A DNA stretch of 64,000 bases, taken from assembly GCA_951230915.1 (NCBI GenBank), contig OX579637.1, positions 11,904,001 through 11,968,000 of the forward strand. The letters run 5' to 3'. Positions 23,518 to 34,154 of this stretch are shown here, in pieces; the first letter of the stretch is position 1; the number at the start of each line of letters is the position of its first letter. A program made the translations under genes and the position numbers. Source of the DNA: Antitrichia curtipendula (lineage: Eukaryota > Streptophyta > Bryopsida > Hypnales > Leucodontaceae). The notes below the pieces were generated by a model that was not told the origin of the DNA, did no database searches, and saw only the letters and a program-made list of their open reading frames with translations.

Positions 23518-24973
23518 CTGGAAGCTCTCTTTTTTCTGCTTGTTCTCTATTGTCCTTCTTGTGGACGCAAGAGTACCAACTGACTTTGCTGGCGTCGGAT
23601 TTTCGGGCCTGCCCATATCCTCCCAGACATTCTGAGCTCCCAAAATATTGGTCGCCTAGGATGGTTGAACAGCCACAAAATGGTTTGTTCGATTGTAGTA
23701 TGCAAAAATGCTTCGCAACTTCTCAACATCTACTGACCACACAATGAAGTAGTTCCATTTTCGAAAGTGCTCCCTCTCATCCTTGTCCATGTTGTTTTCG
23801 TCATCAAACATGTACTTGCTAGCTTCAACACTGTGCTGCCCGTTGATGATATAGAATTCCCCGGCCTTGATTTCTTCCCACCTTTTGGACTTCTTCTTCA
23901 GATTGACGAGCATGACGCAGAGCGTTTGTTTGGTGCTCTTGTCAAGAATATTTAGCAGCACATTCACCATGTCTTCAGCAATGCTGTTCTGCTTGGACTA
24001 GATGTTATATGTTGGCGGCGGCTCTATGAGCTATGAGATGTCAATTATTTTCTTCTCACCAACTCCAAAGACATATGCATCTTCACAAGTGGTCCAGAAC
24101 TTTTTGTACACCTGACTTATATGCTCTTAGTCAGGTTTCTTCTCTGTCGCCCGCGAGTGTGGCACATTTTCCATCTCGTCCGCGTAACTCCCTTCTGCGA
24201 TCTTTGAAGTTTCAGACTCCTTTGCATAAGGTGTCTTCTTAGGCGTTGCGGCGGCAGCTTTCTTCCCTTTCCGCGTGTCGGTCTTTGTAGTTGGCGTCTG
24301 AGTGCTTATGTGACCCCGACTTGCACCCGATTCCTGCTTTATTTTTATTTTTGAGGTCATACTGCCGCCTTGGTTCATAATCTCCTTTGACACAGATCGG
24401 GCTCTGTTATTCTCCTTCTGCATCTCAAGCTTCCCCTTCAGCGTGTGTAAGTCATTGAATAACATACGGATTTTGCTGCATAGCTTTTTGCATATGAGGG
24501 GGGTCCCATTTGCATTCTGCCACTCGTTATTGTCCAGTTTTTTCTCCAGCTCCTTGATCTCACCGCGGTATGGAGTAGGTTCAAGACTCGACAGGAATGA
24601 GCTCAACTAGAAGGGCACAAGAACCGAGTTGATACAGATTGCGAAGTGGTAGTTATTTTGCCTACTCTCACCGGGAATCATTGTCATGCATTTGACTTTG
24701 ATCATTGGGTGCGTGTCTACCTCTACATCTTTGATCTTCTCGTGGAATGAGAGTTGCAAGAAGCACTGAGCGTTCTTAAATTTATACAAGATGCAGAATT
24801 GGTTTATGAACGGGATCATGAATAGGCTCCAGGCCTCAACTCTCTCCGGCTCTTTGAATTCCCAGTATTCTCCTTCTATGAGATGGTCGTCTGCACTTTT
24901 GTCGTCGTCGTGGAACTGCACTTCACATCTCTTGAAGTACATTTTCAGCGCCTCGATTTGATTATCCATCCTC
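23518..24973 (-). CDS. Gene B exon 2: N-domain, coiled coil, ParB-like domain
   Basis: The acceptor CTTTTGTTAG precedes 24,973 and the donor CAG|GTAAGC follows 23,518. The exon opens with one base completing a codon, as in copy A. An N-terminal domain (KMYFKRCEVQFHDDDK ... AWSLFMIPFI ... LQLSFHEKI) matches AWGLEWI ... LAFREKS in copy A. A charged coiled coil (about 24,606-24,130, ELEKKLDNNEWQ) and Lys/Thr-rich linker follow. The ParB-like core is at about 23,890-23,680: GEFYIINGQHSVEASKYMF, then KLRSIFAYYNRTN, resembling the ParB GxHR signature and its Asn-Arg helix. One frame is kept throughout with TAG at 24,607, 24,031, 23,998 and 23,656 and TAA at 24,127. The final Arg of the canonical GxHR is Ser here, so nuclease or CTPase activity cannot be assumed. 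Confidence 0.65.
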
Positions 24974-25027
24974 CTAACAAAAGAAAGTAGAAAATGAAGT
25001 TAGTCGACAACGGACAATACTATTTTT

Positions 25028-26372
25028 TACCAGTTGCATTTTAGCACGACACGCGCTAAGATGCAGTTTCATGCACAATGTCATATTCAACCTCATTGTC
25101 GATCATGTCTGCCTTGCGTTTGCGCGGCTCATGATAATTTGCCTTTGATTCTGGTGCCTTAGGACTTTCGTCCTGGCTGTTGTTTCATGTACATTGGTGG
25201 ATCTCAGTCTCTTACGCTATACTGTCCTCTCCTAACAACTCTTGTGAAAGTTGGTAATACTCTTTAGGTGCGAATGTTTTGTAGTGTATGTCTACTGCAC
25301 TTTAGCGCGACTTGCGCTAAAGTGTCTTCTGACAAGCGGTTTGTATTTGCTTAGGTGCTGGCCCCTGCTTATTAATTTACTTCTGCTTCGTTCTGGTCGA
25401 CTTCAGCGTTGCGCTCACTGAAATCTCTTCCAGCCTGCGGATCATCTTGTTTTGGTACTCGTCTCTTGTTCACAGGTGTACCAGTGGTTCCTTCTGCTAC
25501 ATGTTAGCGCGTCTTGCGCTGAACTGTCCCGATCCGAAAGGCATGTCTGGACTTGCGTTTTGCAGTTCAGGTACTAATTTACTCCTTCGTATCTCAGCTA
25601 CGCTTTAGCGTGAGCCGCGCTAAAGTGTATCCCTGTGATTAGTTCTCATTGACTTGCATACTGGAATTCTGGTACTGGTTTATTACTTAGTTTGAGGACG
25701 ACACTTTAGCGCGCCTCGCGCTAAAGTGTCCCCCTCCGAGGGCTGTGTCTGGCTTTGGGTGCAAAAGCTCAGGCAGGAATCATACTACTGGGTTGGCTGA
25801 CTACACTTTAGCGTGGCTCGCGCTAAAGTGTCTTCCTGCTAGCGGTGTCTGGACTTGCGAAGCAGTGTTCTGGTATCTATTTACCACTACTTCCATCGAC
25901 TACACTTTAGCGCGGCTCACACTAAAGTGTCTCTATGTGAGACATACTCTTTGCCACGCGTGCTTATTTTCTACACTATAGCGCGAGGCGTGCTAAAGTG
26001 TATCCTTGTGATTTGTACTCTTGGACATGCGTACTGGAACTCTGGTATTGGTTTATTACTTGGTTTGTCGACAACACTTTAGCCCGCCTCGTGCTAAATT
26101 GTCCCCCTTCTAGGGTTGTGTCTGGATTTGCGTGCAAAAGCTGAGGTAGTAATCTGACTCCTGGGTTGGCTGACTACACTTTAGCGCGGCTCGCGCTAAA
26201 GTGTCTTCCTGCTATCGGTGTCTGGAGTTGCGTACTAGTATTCTGATATTTATGTACCACTGGGTCGGCTGACTACACTTTAGCGCGGCTTGCGCTAAAG
26301 TATCTTCCTGCTAACGGTACTCTTTAACATGCATGCTGATTTGCTGCACTTTAGCGCGAGCCGTGCTAATGT
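25028..26372. repeat. Family-B palindrome array upstream of gene B
   Basis: About a dozen palindromes with TTTAGCGCG / CGCGCTAAA arms, mostly flanked by CAC and GTG. Approximate starts are 25030, 25303, 25503, 25604, 25702, 25803, 25903, 25974, 26072, 26176, 26275 and 26345. From 25,503 the spacing is about 100 bp with two 70-bp steps. Inter-palindrome sequences are related (recurring GTGTCTGGACTTGCG, GGTTGGCTGACTA), so this is a tandem array. It sits directly upstream of the exon 2 acceptor at 24,973, in the place of the palindrome-bearing intron 1 of copy A. Confidence 0.9.
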
Positions 26373-26980
26373 GTCTCCCTACGATCTGTGCATTTTTGTG
26401 AGGTTTTATGCTTTCCGACGGTTGTTTTTAAGGTTAGGTTCATGCTCTTTAGGGTCCGGATTCATTATTGAAATAACGGGAGTGCTTCCAGCAACATTGG
26501 TTGCAGAATCACTGTGCATTGCAAGGGAATTGAGGATTTATGAAGAAAATTTTGGACAATGTCGGAGATAGGAAATTGACAAATAACTCAATGACACACT
26601 TTTGTATTAGTCAAATTTCCAGTTGCTACGGTTTTTTATAATGCTTTAAACCAACTGTGAGAATATCATGTGAAGAATCTACTGTGTTCCAATGAAAGCG
26701 GTTTGGAATTTGTCTTATGAAATAGCATGAAGAAAAAAATGCAGAAGCAGAAGTCGAGAAAAATAACCTGAGATTCAAGGTATGATTTGCTTTTCGCTGG
26801 CCTTTACAAATTGCCAAATTGCAGAACTTGTTTCCACCTTCCAATTACCTGTTTGCAGATCGATCAAATGAACACTAAAACATTGAATTTGACAGTTTTG
26901 AAATGCATAAAAGAACATTAAGAATGTGATTAAGAATTAAAACGTCAAAAACAAAAACGTACACTCATTTAGGACTTTCA
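26373..26980. other. No gene seen
   Basis: AT-rich sequence after the family-B array. Exon 1 of gene B is expected somewhere upstream of 26.4 kb, but no short ATG exon with a convincing donor was identified. Confidence 0.35.
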
Positions 26981-28435
26981 TGCACTTTTTTCAGAGAAGC
27001 ACTTCTCACAAAACACCGCATGAATCTGAAAATTCGATCACTCACAAGACACCGCATGAACATGAATATTTGATCGCTCACAAGACACCGCATCCTACCA
27101 CCTCTTACAATACGTACGTCTGCTGCAGGTCTTCTGCAACCATAACAAAAAACACAACAGGAGCACACTTGACCACATTCAACAATCCAGAATTGAAAGG
27201 TAAATTAAGAAACCTTATCCCGAAGCACACTCCAAGCACGTTGTTGCAGTGGTTTAGGACAGCTCTACTCCACGCTTCATGCACTTTCCCGAGTCAATCC
27301 GAGCAAGGTCGGAGCTCAGTTGCAGAAGCTCAAACCTAAACCACAAACGAGCCGAATCTCAATATTACACGACAAAAAACGCAGCCTAAACTCTACTCTC
27401 CCGAATTACCCTAATCTTGCAAGCTGAGGTTCACGCAGGAAATAAAGAAGAGCACAGGAGGTCGATGAGGACTCTGAACCCTAAGGTCCCAAGGCGACGC
27501 TCGTCACGCATCTGCTGGAGCTCTTCTACGGCAGAAACAGAAAAAAAAAAGCAGAAGCACACCCGACATTCCAAAATTCAAAGGGAAATTTGAATGCTTA
27601 CCTTAAAGCACACTCCAAAGCACGATGTTGCAGTGGTGAAGAACAGCTCTTCTCCACGCTCCACGCACTTCCCAGAGTGGATCGGAGCAAGGTCGGAGCT
27701 AAGTTGCAGAAGCCCAAACCTAAACAACAGAGGAGACGAAATTCAATTTAGCACGACAACAAACGCAGAAGAATCTCTACGCTCCCGAATTACACTAATC
27801 CCGCAAACTGGGGTTGACACAGACATAAATCAAATATAAATCAAGACCAGAGGAGACCAACGAGGACCGTGAACCCCAAGGCGACGCTCGTCACGAGGAA
27901 CGTGAACTCCCAAGGCGACGCTTGCCACGAGGACCGTGAACTTCCAAGGCGACCCTAAAACTGCTGGAGCTCTTCCTTGGCAGAAACGGAAGAAACAATA
28001 GCAACACACCCTAAATCAAAATTTCATACAATAAATCAAAGGCTTACCCCGAATGCTTACCCCAATGGCGTTGTAGAATTGCAGAAACTCGTACGCTCCA
28101 CGCTCCACCCAATTGCGGAACCGCTGCACGCACTTCCGGAATCGCTCCATGCACTTGCGCAAGTTCTCCACGCACCTCCGAAATCGCTCCACACACTCGC
28201 GGTTTAGGCTCTCCACGCACTTCTGGAATTCTTCCAAAACAGTCTCCGCACCTCCGAAATCGCTGCACACACTCGCGGTTTAGGCTCTCCATGCACTTCT
28301 GGAATTCATCCAAAACAGTCTCCACACTTCTGGAATTTTTCCAAACAAGCTCTGGGATCACTCGCAAAGCATCAACTCCAACAGCGGACGACCTCAACTT
28401 CGAAGAAACAACAAAAAAGTCGAGCGACAAGTAGG
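26981..28435. repeat. Tandem ~380-bp units plus short CTCCACGCACTTC-type repeats
   Basis: 27,215-27,345 and 27,596-27,725 share AAGCACACTCCAA..CACG, GTTGCAGTGG, CGGAGCAAGGTCGGAGCT and CAAACCTAAAC in the same order, about 381 bp apart. A third, more diverged unit begins near 28,040. GAGGAC(C)GTGAAC..CCAAGGCGACGCTCGTCACG recurs at 27,466 and 27,857. From 28,090 to 28,330 a short unit (CTCCACGCACTTCCGGAATCG) repeats with variation. Open frames on both strands here follow the repeat and are not called genes. Confidence 0.75.
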
Positions 28436-28439
28436 AGCC

Positions 28440-28665
28440 AAACCCTAGGGTGGAACATCACTTCGCATCCAAAACCGATACCCTAAATCCATACCCTGGC
28501 CTATACCTTGATCCATACCCTGGCCCAGCAATACCCTAAACCCTAAACCAATACCCTTAACGCATACCCTAAATCCTAAACCAATACCCTAAACCCTAAA
28601 TCCATACCCTAAATCCTAAAACCCTAAACCCATACCCTAAACCCATACCCTGGCCCAGTAATACC
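28440..28665. repeat. Interstitial telomere-like tract (CCCTAAA-type, degenerate)
   Basis: Repeated ACCCTAAACC / ATACCCTAAA words over about 220 bp, interspersed with CATACCCTGG variants. Orientation is CCCTAAA on the plus strand. Confidence 0.8.
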
Positions 28666-31600
28666 CTGACCTGCAAATACCTAGCAATATCTTATCATTA
28701 TTAATACAAAGATACCTATAGTTTTCGAATGGAAACAAATATTTTGTTGTTAGGATGTGGTTTGTAATATCCTTGGTCTGTATTTCTCTTAACCCTAAAT
28801 GCTAGTCGTTCATTTGGTATAAATAATTGTAACAACTCAATACATGCGGGTTTTACAGAACATATACCAATCCATAACCCCCTATTAGAGTTCAAAGTTC
28901 ATAGTTACGCATCTCTGCATTGTTTACCGTAAATCTTACTCATATGCAAATTGTTGTATAAAGCATACATAGAATATGTCTCAATTATCTTGGCCCATTT
29001 AGCCTATTTTGTCAACATCTAACACTACATTCATGTTTTAAAATCTAGTAACTAAGAATAATAGGTATTGTTTAGGTAACAAGGATTAGAGTTTTCATTT
29101 GCATTTATGAACCTCCTTTTGAGGAAATAAATACTATTTAATGGCTTACAAATTACTCTTTATAATGAGCTTTCATTTGCATTTATGAACCTCCTTTTGA
29201 AGAAATAAATACTATTTAATGGCTTACAAATTACTCTTTATGATGTAGGCAAAATAATAATAAAGGCAACATTTTCTAATCATTATGTGTAATTAGCTGG
29301 AATTTTTTTTTTTTTTTGAAACACATGGACAATTTTCATTGCTTAGCTGAAACTTTAAACTTTTTGCAGAATTTGAGATCTCCTATTGAAGTCCTTTAAG
29401 AAGATTTATTCCCACCAAAAATGAATTGCATCTTTACACCTGAAGCATAACCTTTTTCTTTTGTTTAGGATCGTCAGTAGACTTGCCTAAAGTGCAAACA
29501 TTTCATTCTTCACTATGTATTTGATATAGTGAAATTGTTGTGTTATCCTTCAAAAATGAATTCAATAAAAAAATATTCTTCACTTGATCTTAAACCCTAT
29601 GATAAAAACGTAGGATTTTTGTATTCAACCAAAAATTTTGTATAGAAATCACAAGTATTCAAACTATAATATATTATTATAGATTTTTTGTTAAAAAATG
29701 ATTGAAAAATATTGGTTAAGGGTCTTCTTGATCTAACCATTTGCGTAGGATGCACAAATCATAGTTTACTACTATTGTCTAAGAATTTGTTATTAAATCA
29801 TTCATATAATTGAGTTTTTTTTTAATGCATCTTCACAATTTTAGTAGAACAAAGGCTATTTCCTATCCCTTCAAGTATAACTCGAAAATCAATGGATTTA
29901 ATAGTATAACTAGAAAATCAATGTATTAAATAAAGACTTCTATTGATTTTAACACTACATCTTCTACAGTAAGACATATCTCATAATGTATTTGGAGTTT
30001 TTTGTGAGCATCAATAGGCTCTATTGTTGAAGTAAATTTCAAATAACTACAAAATAATCATATGATTTCATAGATTTGAAAAAAATAGCATACGAAGTCT
30101 TAAGAGAATATAGTTTATTTGTACATGAGAATTTATGTTTATTCATTTTACCCTCTAAACATGACTTTGCACATATAAAGGCAATGGTACTATTAGAAAA
30201 TAGAATAAAAATGGGTCACAATGGAAAAAATATTTCATCAAAATTCAAAGTATTATATTCAGGGTTTAGGGTTTAGAGTTTAGGATTTAGGGTTTAGATT
30301 GTGTTTTGGGGGGGATGGTTCTAATTTCTTCATTCTAGTACTAACATGGTTTTTTGAAAAGAATGCAGGTTCTCTTGCGTACGAAAAGGCCTACTTAAAG
30401 TAGCAACAATTATGTTTGTGCATGAGTTTTCAAAATTTCGTGTATTTGCAACTTCTACATATTTTTTGTTTTCATTTTATTAATTTATTTCATGTGTTTT
30501 GTGCTTTGAAATTCATAAACTACAGCACATAGCATGTTAAAGAAGAAGTTGTTTTTTGTAAACAAATGCCTACAAGTAGCATGAAATTAGTTTCCTCATG
30601 AATTTAAAGTGTTCTTGTACTTTGCAAGTTTGACATTCTTTTTTCTCCCATTTCAAAATCTCTCACAGAAGTAAATGTTCTTGATTTAAACTTCACAGTA
30701 TATTCATGCTATTTTTTTAGGAAATGGGTTTTCATCCCTAAAGATTCCATGAACCATTTTTTGTCGTTGCGTAATTTTGGAATGGGAATTGTCTCTTGAA
30801 AAGTAATTCTTAAATCAAATTCTAATAATTTCTATGCAAACTAGTTGGGATTGCCTTTCAAAGAATTTGTAAATATGTTCAAATCAAACATCAATAGTAT
30901 TGTACAAAAATTAAAAGAATTTCTTGTAAAGTGTTTAGTATTTAATTAGTAATGGACCCTAAACTATTTCAAAAAGGTGTTCATTTTGACATCTCTAAAA
31001 TGTATGTCTATTTTCACCAATCGATTTACCAAAAAAATTAGACTATTTAAGGAAATTTTCAGTGCTAGAAGTAGAAATTATAACCCTAAATCCTTTTTCA
31101 AGATAACTCTTCAAAATTCATTTGAATCATATCTAAAAATAGTTTCAAACTTCTAACCATATATAAGGATTTTTTTCATTATGCTTCACGTAAACTTCTT
31201 TGATGCAAACTTCAAGAATTTTTTTTTACATTTCTTTAGAACACATTTGTATATTGTTCAGATTCCTTGGGTCTTTAAGGAATTAGATTTCAAACATTAA
31301 ATACACGCAACACATGGAAGTTCACCAAACTGTGATTTTTTATTTATTAGTCCTATATTGATGGTTATGGGGTTAGTTCTCTAACTTATATGTAGATTTT
31401 TAATATGTTGTTTTGTAGATATTCTATGAATTTGTATTTTTATGAGGGAGTTTGAAATGAATTTTTTCATTTCCATTACTTTAAAAGTTCTAATTTAAAA
31501 AATTCATGGACTTCATAGCTTAAAGCCACAACAAGTTGTAAACATTTAAAATACTTAAAGTTCATGATGTTACAAATTTAAATGTTTTTTCACAAATTCA

Positions 31601-33300
31601 ATTGCAATATGAAAACAATGTCATTGTTTTGCTATACTTTATTAAATTGAGTATTAAGAGTTCATATATTTGATCATGAAATGTATGAAGAAAATACCGG
31701 AAGAAGTTTTAAGAATATTACTATTCACAATTCATGAGAATATAGAATCCAAGTGTATATGCATGTTGGTAATAGTGAGTTTCAAATTAATTTATTCATG
31801 ATTTTGATATACATGATTAATTCTATTCTATTCTACACAAGTGTCTTTAAGGTACAACAAAAAATTACTCCCAATTTATTTTCCACTTGTTAAATTTGAT
31901 GTCTCAAGAAAATTTAAATTATAATATCACGGACTTCACCTAGAAAACTTTTGAAGTTCATGCATGAATTTGTTTTTTCACGTGGTGGCAATTTGTTTCC
32001 TACATGTCAACCTCAAAAGAACAATGAACAATCACTCCTAGTTTTTGTTGGCATGTGCTGAAATTATCCTAAACCCTTTTAATATTGTCATGGATTATTA
32101 GTACTGCAAACCCTAAATCCTAAACCCTAAACCTAACCCTAAACCCTAAACCCTAACCTTACTCTGAACTTCCAGAATCTAAACTTTAAAAGTCTTGACT
32201 GTAAAGTAGAATTCCAGTACTATAAAAAATAATTATTCAGAGCTATATTTTGGTTTGTAAAATTTTTTTTACTACAAAAGGAAAAAGAACTTTCCTGACG
32301 TATACACTATACAAGGAAAATCGACTTTGATAAGAGCCCAATGACATTCCAACAAAGTGAGAATCCACTTAATATAAGCAAAAGTAAGTACTGTGCGCTA
32401 ATTAAGTATTCCAGAAAAGAAGTGCGGAAAAGGCGAATAAATTAGGATAAGGCTATAAAATAGAATTCTACCTAGCGTTGATGACATTTTTCCAATTGTT
32501 AGAGGACACGTCAATAGACGGAAGTCAAAAAGCTTTAATAAAGGAAATCCTTGAAAATCTACTCGCCCCATAACATACATGAAGCATGTGGTTTATTCTA
32601 GAATTAGATGGCGCTTCATAGTATACAGCTGCCCAAGGCATGAGGAATCTCGGGGCTCCTGAAATTAGAAGCATGGATTTCAAACTCATGGCATGGATTG
32701 GCGCAATTTTATTCCCGCCAAGAATTCTTTTGTGCATCGTCAACCAAGATGCAGCCATCTCTGTCTACCTTTCTCTTCAACCAAGTTGATTTCTGTGCAC
32801 GTTGCTCTCTTTGTATGCGTGTTGTACTAGCATTGTTATTTTTTGTGGAGAATTCAGGAGTTTCTCTTCGAGATCGCATCACGACCATGTAGCATGTATC
32901 CGCTTCCTTCCTTAAGAAGGTACTTCATCTCATCCTGTTTCTGGTAATGTGCTTGTACCTTCTCAATCAGTATTGGAACTTGAATCACGAACTTCAAGGA
33001 AGTTTTACATGAATTTTCATTTGCTTCACAAGGGCAACTGATTGCGTAGGTATTCACTTGTCAAGTGTGCATTTCATGTTCCTTCTCTTCCAATGCACCA
33101 GATTTTCATTACGTAAGGTTGTTACCCAATTTACAATGACACACGTATGATACTGTCTGAGAGTGATGCCTTAAATTTTGGAGTTACTAAAAATAATAAT
33201 AGGTACTGTTAAAAATGAGTTAGTTCCGTAAAATACGGGATTGTTGTGCACAGGAAAGGTATATTATTGAATGTTGTGACTTAGACATCATGTATATAGA
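28666..33300. other. AT-rich non-coding DNA
   Basis: No convincing gene. A 78-bp direct duplication (29,093-29,170 and 29,171-29,244, each starting TTTCATTTGCATTTATG) is nearly exact. Telomere-like words occur at 30,261-30,299 (TTTAGGG orientation) and 32,107-32,158 (CCCTAAA orientation). Short frames at 30,076 and at 32.4-33.06 kb show no domain. Confidence 0.6.
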
Positions 33301-33310
33301 GGCGCCCAAT

Positions 33311-33970
33311 TGCACTTTAGCGCTAGTCGCGCTAAAATGCATATGCATTCACTGTGAAATGAGGCGATTGCACTTTAGCGCTGGTCACACTAAAGTGCAT
33401 ATGCCATGTAATTAATGTCAACGGACTGCACTTTAGCGCTAGTCGTGCTAAAGTGCATGTGCATTCTCTGTAGAATGACCCGATTGCACTTTAGCGCTAG
33501 TCACACTAAAGTGCATATGCCATGTATATAAAATGAGCGGTCTGCCATTTCATGTCTTGCTTAAATTGACATGCATGGCCTGTACAATGACACCATTGCA
33601 CTTTAGCGCGACTAGCGCTAAAGTGGATGTGCATTATATGTACAACCACCGGTTGCCATTTAGCGCTAGTCGCGCTGAAGTGCATTTTTAGTATTTGTAG
33701 AATGAATTGGTTACACTTTAGCGCGACTAGCGCTAAACTGCATATGTGCTCTACGTAAAATGAACTTATTTCACTTTGGCGATAGTCGGGGTAAAATTTA
33801 TATACTGTCTATATATTATGACCCAATTGCACTTTAGCGCTGGTCGCGCTAAAATGCAGATGGCCTCCATGGATGGTCACTTGATTTCCCTCTAGCGCTA
33901 GTCGCGCTAGAAGGACGATGTACTTGAATAACCACTAAATTGCACATTGGCTATAGTCGTGCTATGATGC
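33311..33970. repeat. Family-B palindrome array, ~58-bp period, upstream of the DUF7869 gene
   Basis: About 12 units of TTTAGCGCTAGTCGCGCTAAA-type palindromes at approximate starts 33312, 33372, 33429, 33487, (33545 eroded), 33598, 33657, 33713, 33772, 33830, 33890 and 33948, a spacing of 56-60 bp. Some units are inverted (GCGACTAGCGC), others eroded. It ends about 180 bp before the DUF7869 start, with an acceptor-like TTTGTTGTTTAG at about 34,149, so it probably lies in the leader intron. Confidence 0.92.
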
Positions 33971-34154
33971 ATACGTCCTTTACGTGTTTTGAATTTGAAT
34001 TGCAGTTTATGGCTTCTAATAATTGCACAGAATTCATGATGAACCTATGATCAACAGCGTTTGAGAACTAATTAATAGAATTGTCGTGACGGTTATGGTT
34101 TATGTTTTTTAAGAGCTTGAAAGTTTTTTTGGTTTACTTTGTTGTTTAGGTGTC

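Larger units (their letters stand above)
19468..24973 (-). pseudogene. ParB-like / degenerate DNA methyltransferase / FCP1-HAD gene, copy B (exons 2 onward)
   Basis: Minus-strand gene with exons 24,973-23,518, 23,368-22,024, 21,830-about 20,784 and 20,214-19,468. Domain order: unknown N-domain; Lys-rich coiled coil; ParB-like fold (INGQHSVEASK); helical region; beta-class methyltransferase-like tail (MSIFSGYMGGKLT); coiled-coil/Pro-rich linker; FCP1-like HAD (VVLDLNGIL...VVVDDSP). The order, and the first three intron positions and phases, match copy A on the plus strand. At least nine in-frame stops are TAG; TAA occurs at 24,127 and 20,784, TGA at 22,584, and exon 3 has one or two frameshifts. 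So it is either decaying or read through. Exon 1 was not found; it should lie upstream of the palindrome array at 25-26.4 kb. A ParB plus methyltransferase arrangement is familiar from phage and bacterial proteins. Confidence 0.65.

Noticed and set aside
28016..28430. Minus-strand proteins rich in CVE/RFRRCVE repeats
   Set aside because: They are translations of a short tandem nucleotide repeat.
33311..33970. CRISPR-like array (regular palindromic repeats with spacers)
   Set aside because: The inter-palindrome sequences are related to each other and the genome is eukaryotic with introns; it is a minisatellite with palindromic units.
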